Part shown: positions 8,520 through 17,749 of the stretch, in pieces
Numbering within the stretch: the first letter of the stretch is position 1
Layout: each line of letters starts with the position of its first letter
Origin: Salinicola aestuarinus
Lineage (GTDB): Bacteria; Pseudomonadota; Gammaproteobacteria; Pseudomonadales; Halomonadaceae
Length of the DNA stretch: 64,000 nt
Direction of reading: 5' to 3'
NCBI RefSeq assembly: GCF_003206645.1
Contig: NZ_PZJP01000017.1
Location: 145,304 to 209,303, forward strand
Position numbers and translations under genes: made by a program
Notes under the pieces: model-generated
Told to the model about the DNA's origin: nothing
Databases searched by the model: none
The model's input: the letters and a program-made list of their open reading frames with translations, nothing else

Positions 8520-8689
8520 CATCGGCATAACGTAAAGCTTATCGCTCGATTTTTCCCCGCTCCTTTCAATGCCGCGTCATCCGCGCAGCAGAGCGAGGCA
8601 CGCCCTTCACGCCCTCGCCTTGCGGCCCGGGCGACTCAGGTTCGCGCGATCGCAGGAAGCGCCAGCCGCGACGCGCGGCGTTTCGCGAC

Positions 8690-10150
8690 TCACGATGAGC
8701 AGGAGAGCACCACGGGTGGCGCGCTGGCTGCCGGCGCCTCGGCCCAGACCTCCATACCGGGCCGCGCCTCGAAGGGCGATGCCAGTAGGGTGCGAAAGGT
8801 GCGCAGCGGCCCGGCATCCCCTTCAGCCGCGGATTCGATCACCTGCTGGGCGAGGTGCGTGCGCAGCACGTAGAGCGGATTGACGCGACGCATGGCCGCC
8901 AGGCGCTCGGTGTCGCTCCGATTCTCCGACGCGAGCCGCTCACGGTAGCGGTCAAGCCAGGCATCGCGGTCGGCGTGTGGAATCTCTTCTGTCAGCGACA
9001 CACCACCGGCGACATCCTGATCGCTCAAGGCACGGAAGCTGCGATGAAAATCCGCGCGCGACGTCTCGAGCAGCGAGAGCCAGCTATCGATCAACTCACC
9101 GTCATCGTCCTGAGCGGTCTCTAGCCCCAGGCGGCCGCGCATCAGGATCGCGTAGGCGGACTGCAGTGTTGGCTCGTAGGTGTCGAGAATCTCGCGCAGT
9201 CGCTCGGTGGCAATCAATGGCGTCAGCGACTGACCGAGCACGCTGAGGTTCCACAAGGCGACCCCCGGCTGCTGATCGAAGGCGTAGCGTCCGGTAGCGT
9301 CGGTGTGATTCGGCGTGAGATCGCGTTCGAAGCGGTCCATGAAGGCGTAGGGACCGTAGTCGAGCGTCAGCCCGAGTATCGACATGTTGTCGGTATTCAT
9401 CACGGCGTGCACGAAGCCGTAAGCCTGCCAGCGAGCGATCAGCTCGGCTGTCCGCGTCACCACGTCCTGGAACATCGACTCGAACGGCGCCTCGTGCTGA
9501 GCCAGGTCGGGACGGTGGCGGTCGATGACATGCCGAAGCAGGCACTCCAGATCCTCGGTGCGCTGCTGCTGATAGAGCCACTCGAAGTGGCCAAAGCGAA
9601 CGTGACTCTGGGCCAGACGCAGCAGTGTGGCGCCTGGCTCGACCCGCTCGCGCATCACTTTCTCGCCATTGACCGCCACCGCCAGGGCCAGCGTGGTGGG
9701 AATTTTCAGCCCCGCCATCGCCTCGCCGGCGAGATACTCGCGAATCGACGAGCGCAGCACTGCTCGGCCGTCGCCGAAGCGGGAGTAAGGGGTCTGACCC
9801 GCGCCCTTGAGGTGCAGATCCATCGGGCCGTTGGGGGTGATCGCCTCGCCCAGCAGCAGTCCGCGGCCGTCGCCGAGTGCCGGGTTGTAGGTGCCGAACT
9901 GATGCCCGGTGTACTTTTGCGCCAGCGGGTCCATCCCGGGCAGGAGCCGTTCGCCGCTAAGCAGCGCGGTCAGGGTCTCGCCACCGAGCGCGTCAGCCTC
10001 GAGACCGAGGGCGCGGGCACCGGTGGGGCTGACATCGAGCAACTGGGTGTCCACTCGGGCGGTGGGCGCAACGCGAGCGAAGAAGTCATCGGGAAAGCGG
10101 GACCAGACGTTGTCGAAGGTCAACGACTCGAAAGATGAGTCACGAGCCAT
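8690..10150 (-). CDS. selO: Protein adenylyltransferase SelO
   Basis: Pseudokinase-fold enzyme (486 residues, YdiU/UPF0061) that transfers AMP from ATP to Ser/Thr/Tyr of target proteins, linked to redox stress. Signature strings: KYTGHQFG (79-86), DLHLKGAGQTPYSRFGDGRA (111-130, with the ATP-binding Lys115), and MNTDNMS (251-257) followed by LDYGP with the metal-binding Asp264. The C-terminus ends SCSS, so the conserved redox cysteine (Cys484) sits where eukaryotic homologues carry selenocysteine. Length is normal. It appears monocistronic. Confidence 0.96.
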   Translation of the reverse strand: MARDSSFESLTFDNVWSRFPDDFFARVAPTARVDTQLLDVSPTGARALGLEADALGGETLTALLSGERLLPGMDPLAQKYTGHQFGTYNPALGDGRGLLLGEAITPNGPMDLHLKGAGQTPYSRFGDGRAVLRSSIREYLAGEAMAGLKIPTTLALAVAVNGEKVMRERVEPGATLLRLAQSHVRFGHFEWLYQQQRTEDLECLLRHVIDRHRPDLAQHEAPFESMFQDVVTRTAELIARWQAYGFVHAVMNTDNMSILGLTLDYGPYAFMDRFERDLTPNHTDATGRYAFDQQPGVALWNLSVLGQSLTPLIATERLREILDTYEPTLQSAYAILMRGRLGLETAQDDDGELIDSWLSLLETSRADFHRSFRALSDQDVAGGVSLTEEIPHADRDAWLDRYRERLASENRSDTERLAAMRRVNPLYVLRTHLAQQVIESAAEGDAGPLRTFRTLLASPFEARPGMEVWAEAPAASAPPVVLSCSS

Positions 10151-10239
10151 GGCGATCTCCTCGGCGTGCGTGAAAGACTTTGAGTCTAACGTAAACCGGC
10201 GAGGAGTCGAAAAGTCACCGCTTGCTGTATCTCGGCATG

Positions 10240-11154
10240 TCAGACCGGGCGATGAGAGAACGCAGGCGCCTGGCCGCTTTCGACACCATGGCGACGAATG
10301 AGATCACCATTGGTTCGCAACAGGCCGAGTAGCTGACTCTGATAGTCCGGCGACGTGGAGTAATTGTGCAGGGTATCGATCAGGCGCTCGGCAGAGATCG
10401 ACTTGCCCTGCAGCGCCAGCCGGTTGCGCTCGCGGCGTAACTGGGCGTAGGCCCGGTGCGTGTTGAGGTTGTGCAGGTAGGCGCGCACGCCGTCTCGAAC
10501 CGTGTCGAAGACCTGAAAGCGCCGCGACGTGCCCTGCTGGGCGATGCCACAGCCGTCGCTGAAACAGCGCATGCCAAAGACGTTATTGCTCTGGCGCGCG
10601 ATGCGCGACGTGCCCCAGCCGGACTCTTCCACGGACTGAATGACGACCATCTCCAGCGGCACGGTATTCACCCGCGCGAGCAGTTCGCGGGGCACCGCGC
10701 CGCCATCATAGTCGACGCCGTAGTCGTTGCAGAGCGTCGCCAGCCGGCGCTTCTCGTCATGCCGCAGCGGGTTCACCCGGGTCGCGATGCCGACCAGCCA
10801 GTTCCGATCTGCCTGGATACGCGCGTTCTCGGCCTGCACCAAGGGCACCATCAGCTCGAGAAAGGCGGCCTTGCGCTTGGGGCCGGCTTTGACGTCGCGC
10901 AGGTCCGGCAGTGTATCGACCGGGTCGAGTGCCGGAAGCTGAACCTCTCCGTTCAGTACCGGGGCGGTTTCCGCGGGCGACCCGGCTTCTGCCAGCGCGG
11001 GAAACGACACACTACCGAGGGCCACTGCCAGCCCCAGAGCCAATGCCAGTTGCCGGCCACGGTCAGCGAGGCGAGGTGAGCCGCTCGCGCGTCGCCCCGA
11101 AAGACGTTCGGCACTTCCACGAATCAGTGAGAACTTAACGGAGGATCGCGACAT
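10240..11154 (-). CDS. Bax-like exported glucosaminidase-family protein
   Basis: A 304-residue protein with a cationic N-terminus and a hydrophobic signal segment (LALALGLAVALGSVSFPALA). After it come the conserved string KAAFLELMVPLVQAENARI and a mannosyl-glycoprotein endo-beta-N-acetylglucosaminidase-type domain (PF01832). The putative catalytic glutamate is in QSVEESGWGTSRIA, followed by NNVFGMRCF and the LHNYS(T)SPDYQ end. It closely resembles E. coli Bax, a probable cell-wall glucosaminidase whose role is poorly defined. ATG at 11154 chosen for its GGGAGCGG site; the frame stays open upstream to 11319 without homology. Two cysteines near the middle (CFSDGCG) could form a disulfide. Confidence 0.85.
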   Translation of the reverse strand: MSRSSVKFSLIRGSAERLSGRRASGSPRLADRGRQLALALGLAVALGSVSFPALAEAGSPAETAPVLNGEVQLPALDPVDTLPDLRDVKAGPKRKAAFLELMVPLVQAENARIQADRNWLVGIATRVNPLRHDEKRRLATLCNDYGVDYDGGAVPRELLARVNTVPLEMVVIQSVEESGWGTSRIARQSNNVFGMRCFSDGCGIAQQGTSRRFQVFDTVRDGVRAYLHNLNTHRAYAQLRRERNRLALQGKSISAERLIDTLHNYSTSPDYQSQLLGLLRTNGDLIRRHGVESGQAPAFSHRPV

Positions 11155-11240
11155 TTCCGCTCCCTCTTTGCCATAGTGGCAGCAGGTTAACAGCGAACGC
11201 GGCGGCACTTGAGGAAAAACCGTGCAAGCGTTCGCCCTTA

Positions 11241-11276
11241 TAAAACGAACCGGCCGGCCCCAGGGGACCGGCCGGT
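11241..11276 (-). terminator. Rho-independent terminator of htpG
   Basis: A GC-rich stem (ACCGGCCGG at 11249-11257 pairing with 11268-11276, extended inward by CCC/GGG) is followed on the minus strand by TTCGTTTTAT. It lies 44 bases after the htpG stop. Confidence 0.8.
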
Positions 11277-11319
11277 GATCGAGCCGACGTGATGGCCGCT
11301 CGGGGGGGACGGCGAGCAT

Positions 11320-13221
11320 TTACACGCTGAGTAGCGTGTTCAGCCGCTTGACGTAGGCTGCCGGGTCATCGAGATGGCCGCCTTCGGCAATCACTGCCTG
11401 GTCGAGCAGAATACGTGCCAGGTCGTCGAAGCTGCCGCTATCGGTCTGCTCGAGCCGGCTAACCAGCGCGTGCTCCGGGTTGAGCTCGAGAATGGGCTTC
11501 ACTTCCGGCAGCTCCTGACCTGCGGCTTCCATCAGGCGGCGCATCTGGAAGCCCATCTCATGCTCGGGCAGCACCACGCAGGCCGGCGAATCGGTCAGCC
11601 GATGCGTCACCCGCACTTCCTGAACGTCCTCACCCAGCGCCTGCTTGACGCGCTTGACCAGATCTTCCTTGGCTTTCGCGGTCTCTTCCTGCGCCTGTTT
11701 CTCCTGCTCGTCGGCCATATCGTCGAGATCGAGGTCGCCCTTGGCGACGTCGGCCAGCGACTTGCCATCGAACTCGGTGAGATGGCTCATGAGCCACTCG
11801 TCGATGCGATCATGCAGCAACACCACTTCGATCCCCTTCTTGCGGAAGATCTCGAGGTGCGGGCTATGGCTCGCGGCATTGAAGCTGTCAGCGACGATGT
11901 AGTAGATCTTCTGCTGACCGTCCTTCATGCGCGACACGTAGTCGGCCAGCGACTGATCCTGAGTCGTGCTGTCGGTATGCGTCGTGGAGAAACGCAGCAG
12001 CTCGGCGATCTTGTCACGGTTGGCGTAGTCTTCCGCCGGGCCTTCCTTGAGCACGCTGCCGAAGGTGTTCCAGAACGTCTGGTAGGCGTCCTTGTCCTTG
12101 GCCAGCTTCTTGAGCATGTCGAGTGCACGCTTGGTCAGCGCGGACTTCATCGAATCGACCTGCGGTGACTTCTGCAGCAGCTCGCGGGAGACGTTGAGCG
12201 GCAGATCCTTGGAGTCGAGCACGCCCTTCACGAAGCGCAGGTAGAGCGGCAGGAACGCCTCGGCGTCGTCCATGATGAAGACGCGCTGAACGTAGAGCTT
12301 CAGGCCGCGGACACCGTCGCGCTGATAGAGATCGAACGGAGCCTGAGCCGGCAGATACAGCAGGCTGGTGTACTCGAGCTTGCCCTCGACCTTGTTGTGG
12401 CTCCACGTGAGCGGATCATTGAAGTCGTGGGAGATGTGCTTGTAGAACGTCTTGTACTCGTCGTCGCTGATCTCCGCTTTCGGGCGTACCCAGAGCGCAG
12501 TCGCTTCGTTGACGGTCTCCCAGCTAACGGTCTCGCTGCCTTCGATCTCGTTGCCCTCGTCATCCTGGGCCTTTTCGACCTTGGGCATGCGCACCGGCAC
12601 ATCGATGTGATCGGAGTATTTGCGAACCAGATTCTTGAGGCGAAAGTCGTCGGCGAACTCCTTGGCATCCTCTTTCAGGTGCAGGACGATCTCGGTGCCG
12701 CGCTCAGGACGGTCGATCTCCCCGATCGTGAACTCACCCTCGCCCTTGGAGCGCCACTCAACACCCTGCTCGGCGTCAGCGCGCCGGGTACGGACGACCA
12801 TCTCGTCGGCAACGATGAAGCCCGAGTAGAAACCGACACCGAACTGACCAATGAGCTTGGCGTCTTTCTGCTTCTCGCCGGAAAGCTGCTTGAGGAACTC
12901 CGAAGTCCCACTCTTGGCGATGGTACCCAGGTTCTGGATCACTTCCTCGCGGCTCATACCGATACCGGTATCGCGAACCGTCACCGTGCCGGCCTCGGCA
13001 TCGTGCTCGATCTCGACGCGGAGCTCGGCATCACTACCGTAGAGGGCGTCGTTTTCCAACGCTTCGTAGCGCAGCTTGTCGCAGGCATCCGCCGAGTTGG
13101 AGATCAACTCGCGTAGAAAAATCTCCCGGTTGGAGTACAGGGAGTGAATCATCAGATGCAACAGCTGCTTGACCTCTGTCTGGAAGCCGAGCGTTTCTTC
13201 TTGATGGGTGGCGGTAGTCAT
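11320..13221 (-). CDS. htpG: Molecular chaperone HtpG (Hsp90)
   Basis: Cytosolic ATP-dependent chaperone of the Hsp90 family, 633 residues. The N-terminal GHKL ATPase domain carries ELISNSADACDKLR, VRDTGIGMSREE, GTIAKSGTSEFL and GQFGVGFYS. The middle domain has YVQRVFIMDDAEAFLPLYLRF and LNVSRELLQ, and a C-terminal dimerisation domain follows. ATG at 13221 matches the family start (MTTATHQEETLGFQTEVKQL); the frame is open upstream to 13419 without homology. A textbook sigma-32 promoter lies 60 bases upstream and a strong terminator downstream, so it is a single heat-shock transcription unit. Confidence 0.98.
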   Translation of the reverse strand: MTTATHQEETLGFQTEVKQLLHLMIHSLYSNREIFLRELISNSADACDKLRYEALENDALYGSDAELRVEIEHDAEAGTVTVRDTGIGMSREEVIQNLGTIAKSGTSEFLKQLSGEKQKDAKLIGQFGVGFYSGFIVADEMVVRTRRADAEQGVEWRSKGEGEFTIGEIDRPERGTEIVLHLKEDAKEFADDFRLKNLVRKYSDHIDVPVRMPKVEKAQDDEGNEIEGSETVSWETVNEATALWVRPKAEISDDEYKTFYKHISHDFNDPLTWSHNKVEGKLEYTSLLYLPAQAPFDLYQRDGVRGLKLYVQRVFIMDDAEAFLPLYLRFVKGVLDSKDLPLNVSRELLQKSPQVDSMKSALTKRALDMLKKLAKDKDAYQTFWNTFGSVLKEGPAEDYANRDKIAELLRFSTTHTDSTTQDQSLADYVSRMKDGQQKIYYIVADSFNAASHSPHLEIFRKKGIEVVLLHDRIDEWLMSHLTEFDGKSLADVAKGDLDLDDMADEQEKQAQEETAKAKEDLVKRVKQALGEDVQEVRVTHRLTDSPACVVLPEHEMGFQMRRLMEAAGQELPEVKPILELNPEHALVSRLEQTDSGSFDDLARILLDQAVIAEGGHLDDPAAYVKRLNTLLSV

Positions 13222-13280
13222 TGACGGGCCTCTTGACGCGATTTCGAAATAAAGCTTGAACGAAATGAAGACGACAAGGG

Positions 13281-13307
13281 ATATGGGGCTGGGCCGATGG
13301 ATTTCAA
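13281..13307 (-). promoter_or_regulatory. Sigma-32 heat-shock promoter of htpG
   Basis: On the minus strand, GGTTGAAA (TTGAAA at 13307-13302) is followed after 13 bases by CCCCATAT (13288-13281). This matches the consensus CTTGAA-N13-17-CCCCAT-T closely. It ends 60 bases before the htpG start codon. Confidence 0.85.
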
Positions 13308-13443
13308 CCGTCGCTAGGGCGCCGCCGTGCCGAGTTCCTCGCTGGCTGCCGGCGCCCCCAATCGCCACTCCCGCCCCGAGCGGCGGTGAGATGGCCAGCC
13401 ACACCGGGAGGAAAGGCAATGACGACGACAGCGTCGAGGACAG

Positions 13444-13791
13444 TCACTTGGCGCCGTCCGAGTCTTCCTCGAAGTCGACCTCGATGCCCTTCCAGCGGCG
13501 ATAACCCGCCAACGCCCGGTCGACACGGGTGAGCAGCCAGCCGACGATGAAGATGTCGTCGATGACGCCGATGATCATCAGGAAGTCGGGGATCAGATCG
13601 AACGGCGAGACCAAGTAGACGAGCGCGAGTGCCATCCAGGCGAACGCCGACCAGGGGACGGGACGATAGCGGCCCTTGACGACATCGACGGTCATCGGCC
13701 CGAAGATCCGAAAGGCACGGCCGATCCGGGCCAGCGCGCCGCCGCGCTGCTTGAGTCGCGAGAACTGCGAGAACAGACGCAAGGGATTCAT
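13444..13791 (-). CDS. DUF1232 (YkvA-family) membrane protein
   Basis: A 115-residue protein with the DUF1232 signature: a hydrophobic segment FAWMALALVYLVSPFDLIPD (about 51-70) followed by the DFLMIIGVIDDIFIVGWLL stretch. The family is widespread and of unknown biochemical function. Probably one or two membrane segments with an acidic C-terminus (EVDFEEDSDGAK). ATG with a GGAG site about 10 bases upstream. It lies on the same strand as htpG, 222 bp upstream of it, but htpG has its own promoter in the gap. Confidence 0.8.
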   Translation of the reverse strand: MNPLRLFSQFSRLKQRGGALARIGRAFRIFGPMTVDVVKGRYRPVPWSAFAWMALALVYLVSPFDLIPDFLMIIGVIDDIFIVGWLLTRVDRALAGYRRWKGIEVDFEEDSDGAK

Positions 13792-14109
13792 GATAGGTAA
13801 CTCCAGTGGTGGTAACGCTCAACGCATCATCGCCGCAAGATAGTCGAGATAGGGAGACGACAGCGACAAGATTCCATCTCGCTGCGAAGATGCCACACTG
13901 GGTGCCTCCCCACTCCCTGCGCACCGAATCGAGCCCGGAGAGTGCCGGGAACGAAAGTCGCTGGGTCGCCAGCGGATGGGCATGAGCCCGAGATGGCCGC
14001 AGTGACTACTAGAATAGATGGCGTATCGAGAACCGATGGCGTATCGCCGCTTGAGTGCAGCGCTGGCCGATAAAGACGACGACTGAAGACGACGATAGAG
14101 AGTAGAGCC
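13792..14109. other. Intergenic region between the DUF1232 gene and slt
   Basis: A 318-bp divergent spacer with no credible gene. It contains a 12-bp direct repeat GATGGCGTATCG at 14017-14028 and 14035-14046 (18-base period) just after a possible -10 TAGAAT (14010-14015). The remainder shows nothing I can interpret. Confidence 0.5.
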
Positions 14110-16092
14110 ATGCCCCCGATGTTCACGCGTCAACGCTGGTTGCGCTGGTGCCTTGCCGGTGCCTTGAGTCTGACTGCCTGTGGCGTGAGTCTGACGCTAC
14201 AGGCGGCAACGACTGGCGCCACCCAAGAGGATCGCGTCATGAAGCGCGCGCTGGACGCGGCCCGCGATCACCGCTTTGGTGATATCGATCAAGGCGCGAT
14301 CCAGAACCACGTGCTCGCCGGCTACGTCGAGTATCACCGGTTGAAAGCCCGGCTGTCTTCAGCGTCGGCTGACGAGGTCAACGATTTTATCGTGCGCTAC
14401 GGGGACTCCCCGCTCGCGATCTGGATGCGCGGCACCGCGCAGACGCGTTTCGGCCAGCTCGGTCGCTTCGACGACCTCCTCGCGATCAGCGATGGCGAGC
14501 CGTCGGGGACGATACGCCAGTGCTACTACTACACCGCCCTGCTCGAGCGCGACCCGGGCCGGGCCGCCGAAGGCGGCGACGCACTCTGGCACGTGGGCAG
14601 CTCGCAGCCCGACGCCTGCGATACGCTGTTCGGGACGCTCAGCCGCCGTGGTGTTCTGACCGACGAGGATACCTGGGCGCGGATGATGCTGGCCTGGCAG
14701 AGCGGTCAGGGTCGACTCGTCAGCTATCTGCAGGATCAGCTGCCATCGAGCTGGCAGCCGGCCATCGCCAGCTACGAACGCGTTCACGGCAACTACGCCG
14801 GCGTCACTGATATTCCGCTGACACTCGGCCCCGATGGCCAGGCCAGCGGCGCCTTGATCGCGGCGACGTTTCACGCATTTACCCGAGCGGACACCGAGGC
14901 CGCACTGGAGGCGTGGCGCAAGATGGCGCCGCACGTGAATCTGACAGCGGAGCGACGCAACGAGATCGAGCACGACCTCGCCTTTTACTCGATGGTTCGT
15001 GACGTGAACAACAATCAGGGCTGGGTGGACGAGACGCTGCCACGACTGGCGGATACGGATCTCATCGAGCTGCGGATCCGTAACGCCGTCACCGAAGGGC
15101 ACTGGCCGACCGTGGTGCGCTGGGTCGAGACGTTGACGCCGGAGGCCCGTCAGGATGCCCACTGGCAGTACTGGCTTGGCCGTGCCCGTGAGGCGATGGG
15201 TGACGATGCAAGGGCCCAACAGGCTTATGCTATCGCCGCCGAAGCGCGCAACTTTTTCGGCTTCGCCGCCGCCGACCGTTTGGGAGAGCCCTATCACCTG
15301 CAGATGGCCAACACCCAAGTGAGCACGCTGCAGCAGGAGCTGACCTCGATGCTGCCCGTGGTGAAGCGCACCGAAGCGCTGATGCGTATCGGCGAAGAAG
15401 GTCTTGCGCGCAGCGAGTGGTACACCGCAGCGGCCCGGGACAGCGAGGAGCAAGCCGAGGCTCTGGCGGATTACGCCATTCGCCAGGGTTGGTACGCCAT
15501 GGCCGTGCAGACGACGATTGCCGCCAAGCAGTGGGATGCCCTGCCGTGGCGCTTCCCGGCCGCCTACCGCGACGCCTTCCTGCAGTGGGGTGATCACAAT
15601 CAGGTCGACCCCTATCTGCTGATGGGTATCGCCCGACGTGAGAGTGCCTTCAATCCCGAGGCGATGTCGCCGGTCGGCGCCCGCGGTCTGATGCAACTGA
15701 TGCCGGGTACCGCCAATCACGTCGCCAGAGACCTCGGCATCAGCGCGCCGGCGACGTCGGCGCTGTTCGACCCGCAGCTCAACATTCAACTGGGCAGTCA
15801 CTACATCCAGTCGATGCTCGAGCGCTACCGTGGCAATCGTATCGCCGCCACAGCGGCCTATAATGCCGGGCCCGGCCGCGTCGACCGCTGGCTGAAAAGC
15901 GCCCCGAGCGAGTTCGACCGTTTCGTCGAAAGCATCCCGTTTCGGGAAACCCGCGACTACGTGCAGGCGGTATTGGCCTATCGCGTGATCTTCGAGAGCC
16001 TGGCCAAACAGGGTGATACCCAGGGCGTCGCCATGCTTTCGCCGACCGAACGCCAGGGCCGTTACGACGCAACGCTCATCGCCAGAAACTGA
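14110..16092 (+). CDS. slt: Soluble lytic murein transglycosylase (Slt family)
   Basis: A 660-residue periplasmic enzyme that cleaves peptidoglycan glycan strands to 1,6-anhydro products. It has a signal segment at residues 13-32, a long alpha-helical superhelical domain (about 40-480), then the GH23 lysozyme-like domain. The catalytic Glu511 is in ARRESAFNPEA, with SPVGARGLMQLMPGTA and AAYNAGPGRVDRWL following. LTAC at residues 21-24 is a reasonable lipobox, so the protein may be lipid-anchored rather than soluble, unlike E. coli Slt70. It is transcribed away from the DUF1232 gene and is followed by a hairpin. Confidence 0.92.
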   Translation: MPPMFTRQRWLRWCLAGALSLTACGVSLTLQAATTGATQEDRVMKRALDAARDHRFGDIDQGAIQNHVLAGYVEYHRLKARLSSASADEVNDFIVRYGDSPLAIWMRGTAQTRFGQLGRFDDLLAISDGEPSGTIRQCYYYTALLERDPGRAAEGGDALWHVGSSQPDACDTLFGTLSRRGVLTDEDTWARMMLAWQSGQGRLVSYLQDQLPSSWQPAIASYERVHGNYAGVTDIPLTLGPDGQASGALIAATFHAFTRADTEAALEAWRKMAPHVNLTAERRNEIEHDLAFYSMVRDVNNNQGWVDETLPRLADTDLIELRIRNAVTEGHWPTVVRWVETLTPEARQDAHWQYWLGRAREAMGDDARAQQAYAIAAEARNFFGFAAADRLGEPYHLQMANTQVSTLQQELTSMLPVVKRTEALMRIGEEGLARSEWYTAAARDSEEQAEALADYAIRQGWYAMAVQTTIAAKQWDALPWRFPAAYRDAFLQWGDHNQVDPYLLMGIARRESAFNPEAMSPVGARGLMQLMPGTANHVARDLGISAPATSALFDPQLNIQLGSHYIQSMLERYRGNRIAATAAYNAGPGRVDRWLKSAPSEFDRFVESIPFRETRDYVQAVLAYRVIFESLAKQGDTQGVAMLSPTERQGRYDATLIARN

Positions 16093-16137
16093 TCCCGCAC
16101 GGCACGGCCCCCGGTCGAAGCCAGGTGCCGAAACGAC

Positions 16138-16168
16138 GATGCCACGCTGATGCTCTCAGCGTGGCGTC
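16138..16168 (+). terminator. Hairpin between convergent slt and the ExoD-family gene
   Basis: A perfect 10-bp stem, GCCACGCTGA (16141-16150) with 16156-16165, closing a TGCTC loop; it extends by further flanking pairs. There is no long T-tract, but its place between convergent genes suggests bidirectional termination. Confidence 0.55.
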
Positions 16169-16210
16169 TCACCGTCAGGGCAGGATTACCGGCCCATCGA
16201 CCATCGCGCC

Positions 16211-16789
16211 CTACAGCACTCCGAAAGCGAGCCCGGCCGCCCCACTCAGCGTCACCAGCAGACCGATCAGCATCAGCAGGCCATCACCCGCCGTCAGCCC
16301 CAGCGCCATACTGACGATGGCGAGCGCCGGAATGGCTGCCGCGAACGGCAGGAGCTCGAGCGGAATCATGCCGAGCCCCAGGACCACCAGCAGCAGCGCG
16401 AGCAGGCGCTGAGCCACCTCGCCCATCAACCACTCCAGGCGCGGCTTGAGCAGTTTGTCGACGCGCCGCGTCCACGGCTTGATGCGTTCGGTGACTCGAT
16501 GCCAGCGGTCATGGCTGATGCCGCGTTCGCTGAGCATCCTGGGCAACCAGGGGCTTCGCCGGCCCAACACCAGCTGGATCGCCATCAACGCGATGAAGAT
16601 GCCACAGAGACTCGGCACGCCCGGGACGCCACCGGTAGGCAACGCCGCGATCAACGCCGGCAGCAGAAACACCGGGCCGAAGCCGCGTGAATCGAAGGTC
16701 TCGACGATGTCGCCAAGGGTAATGGTGTCATCCTCGACGCGCTCATCCAGCGTTTCGAGAATGTCGGTCAGATTCAACTTATCGGACAA
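16211..16789 (-). CDS. ExoD-family exopolysaccharide synthesis membrane protein
   Basis: A 192-residue protein of the ExoD family. The N-terminal stretch TLGDIVETFDSRGFGPVFLLPALIAAL leads to LPTGGVPGVPSLCGIFIALMAIQLVLGRR, and a C-terminal hydrophobic half holds several membrane segments. The family is named from Sinorhizobium exoD, whose mutants are affected in exopolysaccharide and alkali tolerance; the mechanism is unknown. The start is TTG, supported by a strong GGAGGTGA site six bases upstream. It is 33 bp downstream of the TM2 gene on the same strand, so co-transcription is possible. Confidence 0.82.
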   Translation of the reverse strand: MSDKLNLTDILETLDERVEDDTITLGDIVETFDSRGFGPVFLLPALIAALPTGGVPGVPSLCGIFIALMAIQLVLGRRSPWLPRMLSERGISHDRWHRVTERIKPWTRRVDKLLKPRLEWLMGEVAQRLLALLLVVLGLGMIPLELLPFAAAIPALAIVSMALGLTAGDGLLMLIGLLVTLSGAAGLAFGVL

Positions 16790-16822
16790 GTGTCACCTCC
16801 GTGTGACGAGTCATCCGGCCGG

Positions 16823-17239
16823 CTAGAGACCGCGCCGCGCGTGCTTCAATGAGATCTGGTCGTTGAGGGTCCAGAAGTCATAGAGGACGCCGACCAGAAA
16901 AAGCCCGCCGGTGAAGAGATAGATGATGCCGGTGACCCACTTGCCCATATACAGGCGATGAACACCGAATACACCGAGGAACGTGAGCAATACCCAGGCC
17001 AGCGTGTAGCTGGTCGACCCGGCGCGGAAGCGAAGGTCCGCCTGGCGATCCATCGCGGGGATCAAGAACAGATCGATCAGCCAGCCGATGCCGAACAGGC
17101 CCAGGGTCAAAAACCAGATGGTGCCGGTCACGGGTTTACCATAGTAGAAACGGTGGGCGCCGGTGAAGCCGAACACCCAGAGTATGTAGCCTATGATCTT
17201 GCTGTGAGTGTCGTTGATGACGACTTCCTGATGCGTCAC
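16823..17239 (-). CDS. TM2-domain membrane protein with duplicated domain
   Basis: 138 residues with two copies of the TM2 domain. The first copy is around 14-60 (GFTGAHRFYYGKPVTGTIWFLT...GIGWLIDLFLI) and the second around 78-128 (GVFGVHRLYMGKWVTGIIYLFT...GVLYDFWTLND), giving about four short membrane segments. The function of bacterial TM2 proteins is unknown. The start is GTG, supported by AGGAG six bases upstream. A perfect 12-bp palindrome (ACCGATATCGGT, 17344-17355) lies 105 bases upstream. Confidence 0.82.
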   Translation of the reverse strand: MTHQEVVINDTHSKIIGYILWVFGFTGAHRFYYGKPVTGTIWFLTLGLFGIGWLIDLFLIPAMDRQADLRFRAGSTSYTLAWVLLTFLGVFGVHRLYMGKWVTGIIYLFTGGLFLVGVLYDFWTLNDQISLKHARRGL

Positions 17240-17749
17240 GCCGAGCTCCTGAGCTGTCGTTAGTCGATGGGGGGGCGCCGGCGCCGACGGGCGGCTCGTC
17301 GCAAGCGAGTATTCTACGCAAGCGACGCCCGGCGGTAACGTTTACCGATATCGGTCGACTCGGCGGTGTAAAACGCTGCCTCGCGCCCCGAAGGGATGGT
17401 TTTCTCAGATAACGCCCATCTTCTCGGAAAGGGTGAATAAAACCATACTCGGCGTCGCGATCCCCCCGAAAAAAAGCGGCTTCCGGCCTGTAGACGTCGC
17501 TCGATTTTCCATCTAAGGTTTCAGAGCGAGATGCAGAGACGCACGCTGCAACGTCAGGTCCACATGGCTTGACCTGCTCCGAGCGTCACATGCAGCATCG
17601 CTGCGTAGGTTTGCAGGTAGAATAGCGTTAGCTGGTAGTCGATCTTGTCGAACTTCTCTTGCGCATTCCCTTCCTCGCCTGACCGCGCAATTCGGGCTTT
17701 TCTCCGGAATCGCCCAGCTACATCAATAGGCAAGTTAAGGAAATCGACA
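17240..17749. other. Intergenic region and long leader of the cold-shock gene
   Basis: 510 bp without a credible gene. The left part is the TM2 upstream region with palindrome ACCGATATCGGT (17344-17355). The right part is the csp upstream region. A TAGAAT (17618-17623) could be its -10, with no good -35; it would give a 5' leader of about 125 bases, typical of regulated cold-shock mRNAs. A short hairpin GCAGC-ATC-GCTGC lies at 17592-17604. No recognisable cold-shock box was found. Confidence 0.5.

Larger units (their letters stand above)
8140..8689. other. Intergenic region between selO and pntA
   Basis: About 550 bp without a convincing gene. The part nearest pntA is GC-rich and has only an unconvincing 86-codon frame (8136-8396, minus) that runs into pntA. 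The central part (8400-8540) is AT-rich and carries the inverted repeat at 8418-8439 and a possible minus-strand -10 TATGAT (8464-8459). The distal part carries a hairpin that may end selO. Most likely a promoter and long leader for pntAB. Confidence 0.6.

Noticed and set aside
13304..13924. 206-codon minus-strand frame spanning the htpG-DUF1232 region
   Set aside because: It overlaps the DUF1232 gene in another frame and the sigma-32 promoter; its composition is not protein-like.
14359..15801. 480-codon minus-strand frame opposite slt
   Set aside because: Antisense shadow of the transglycosylase gene; no recognisable protein and no translation signals.
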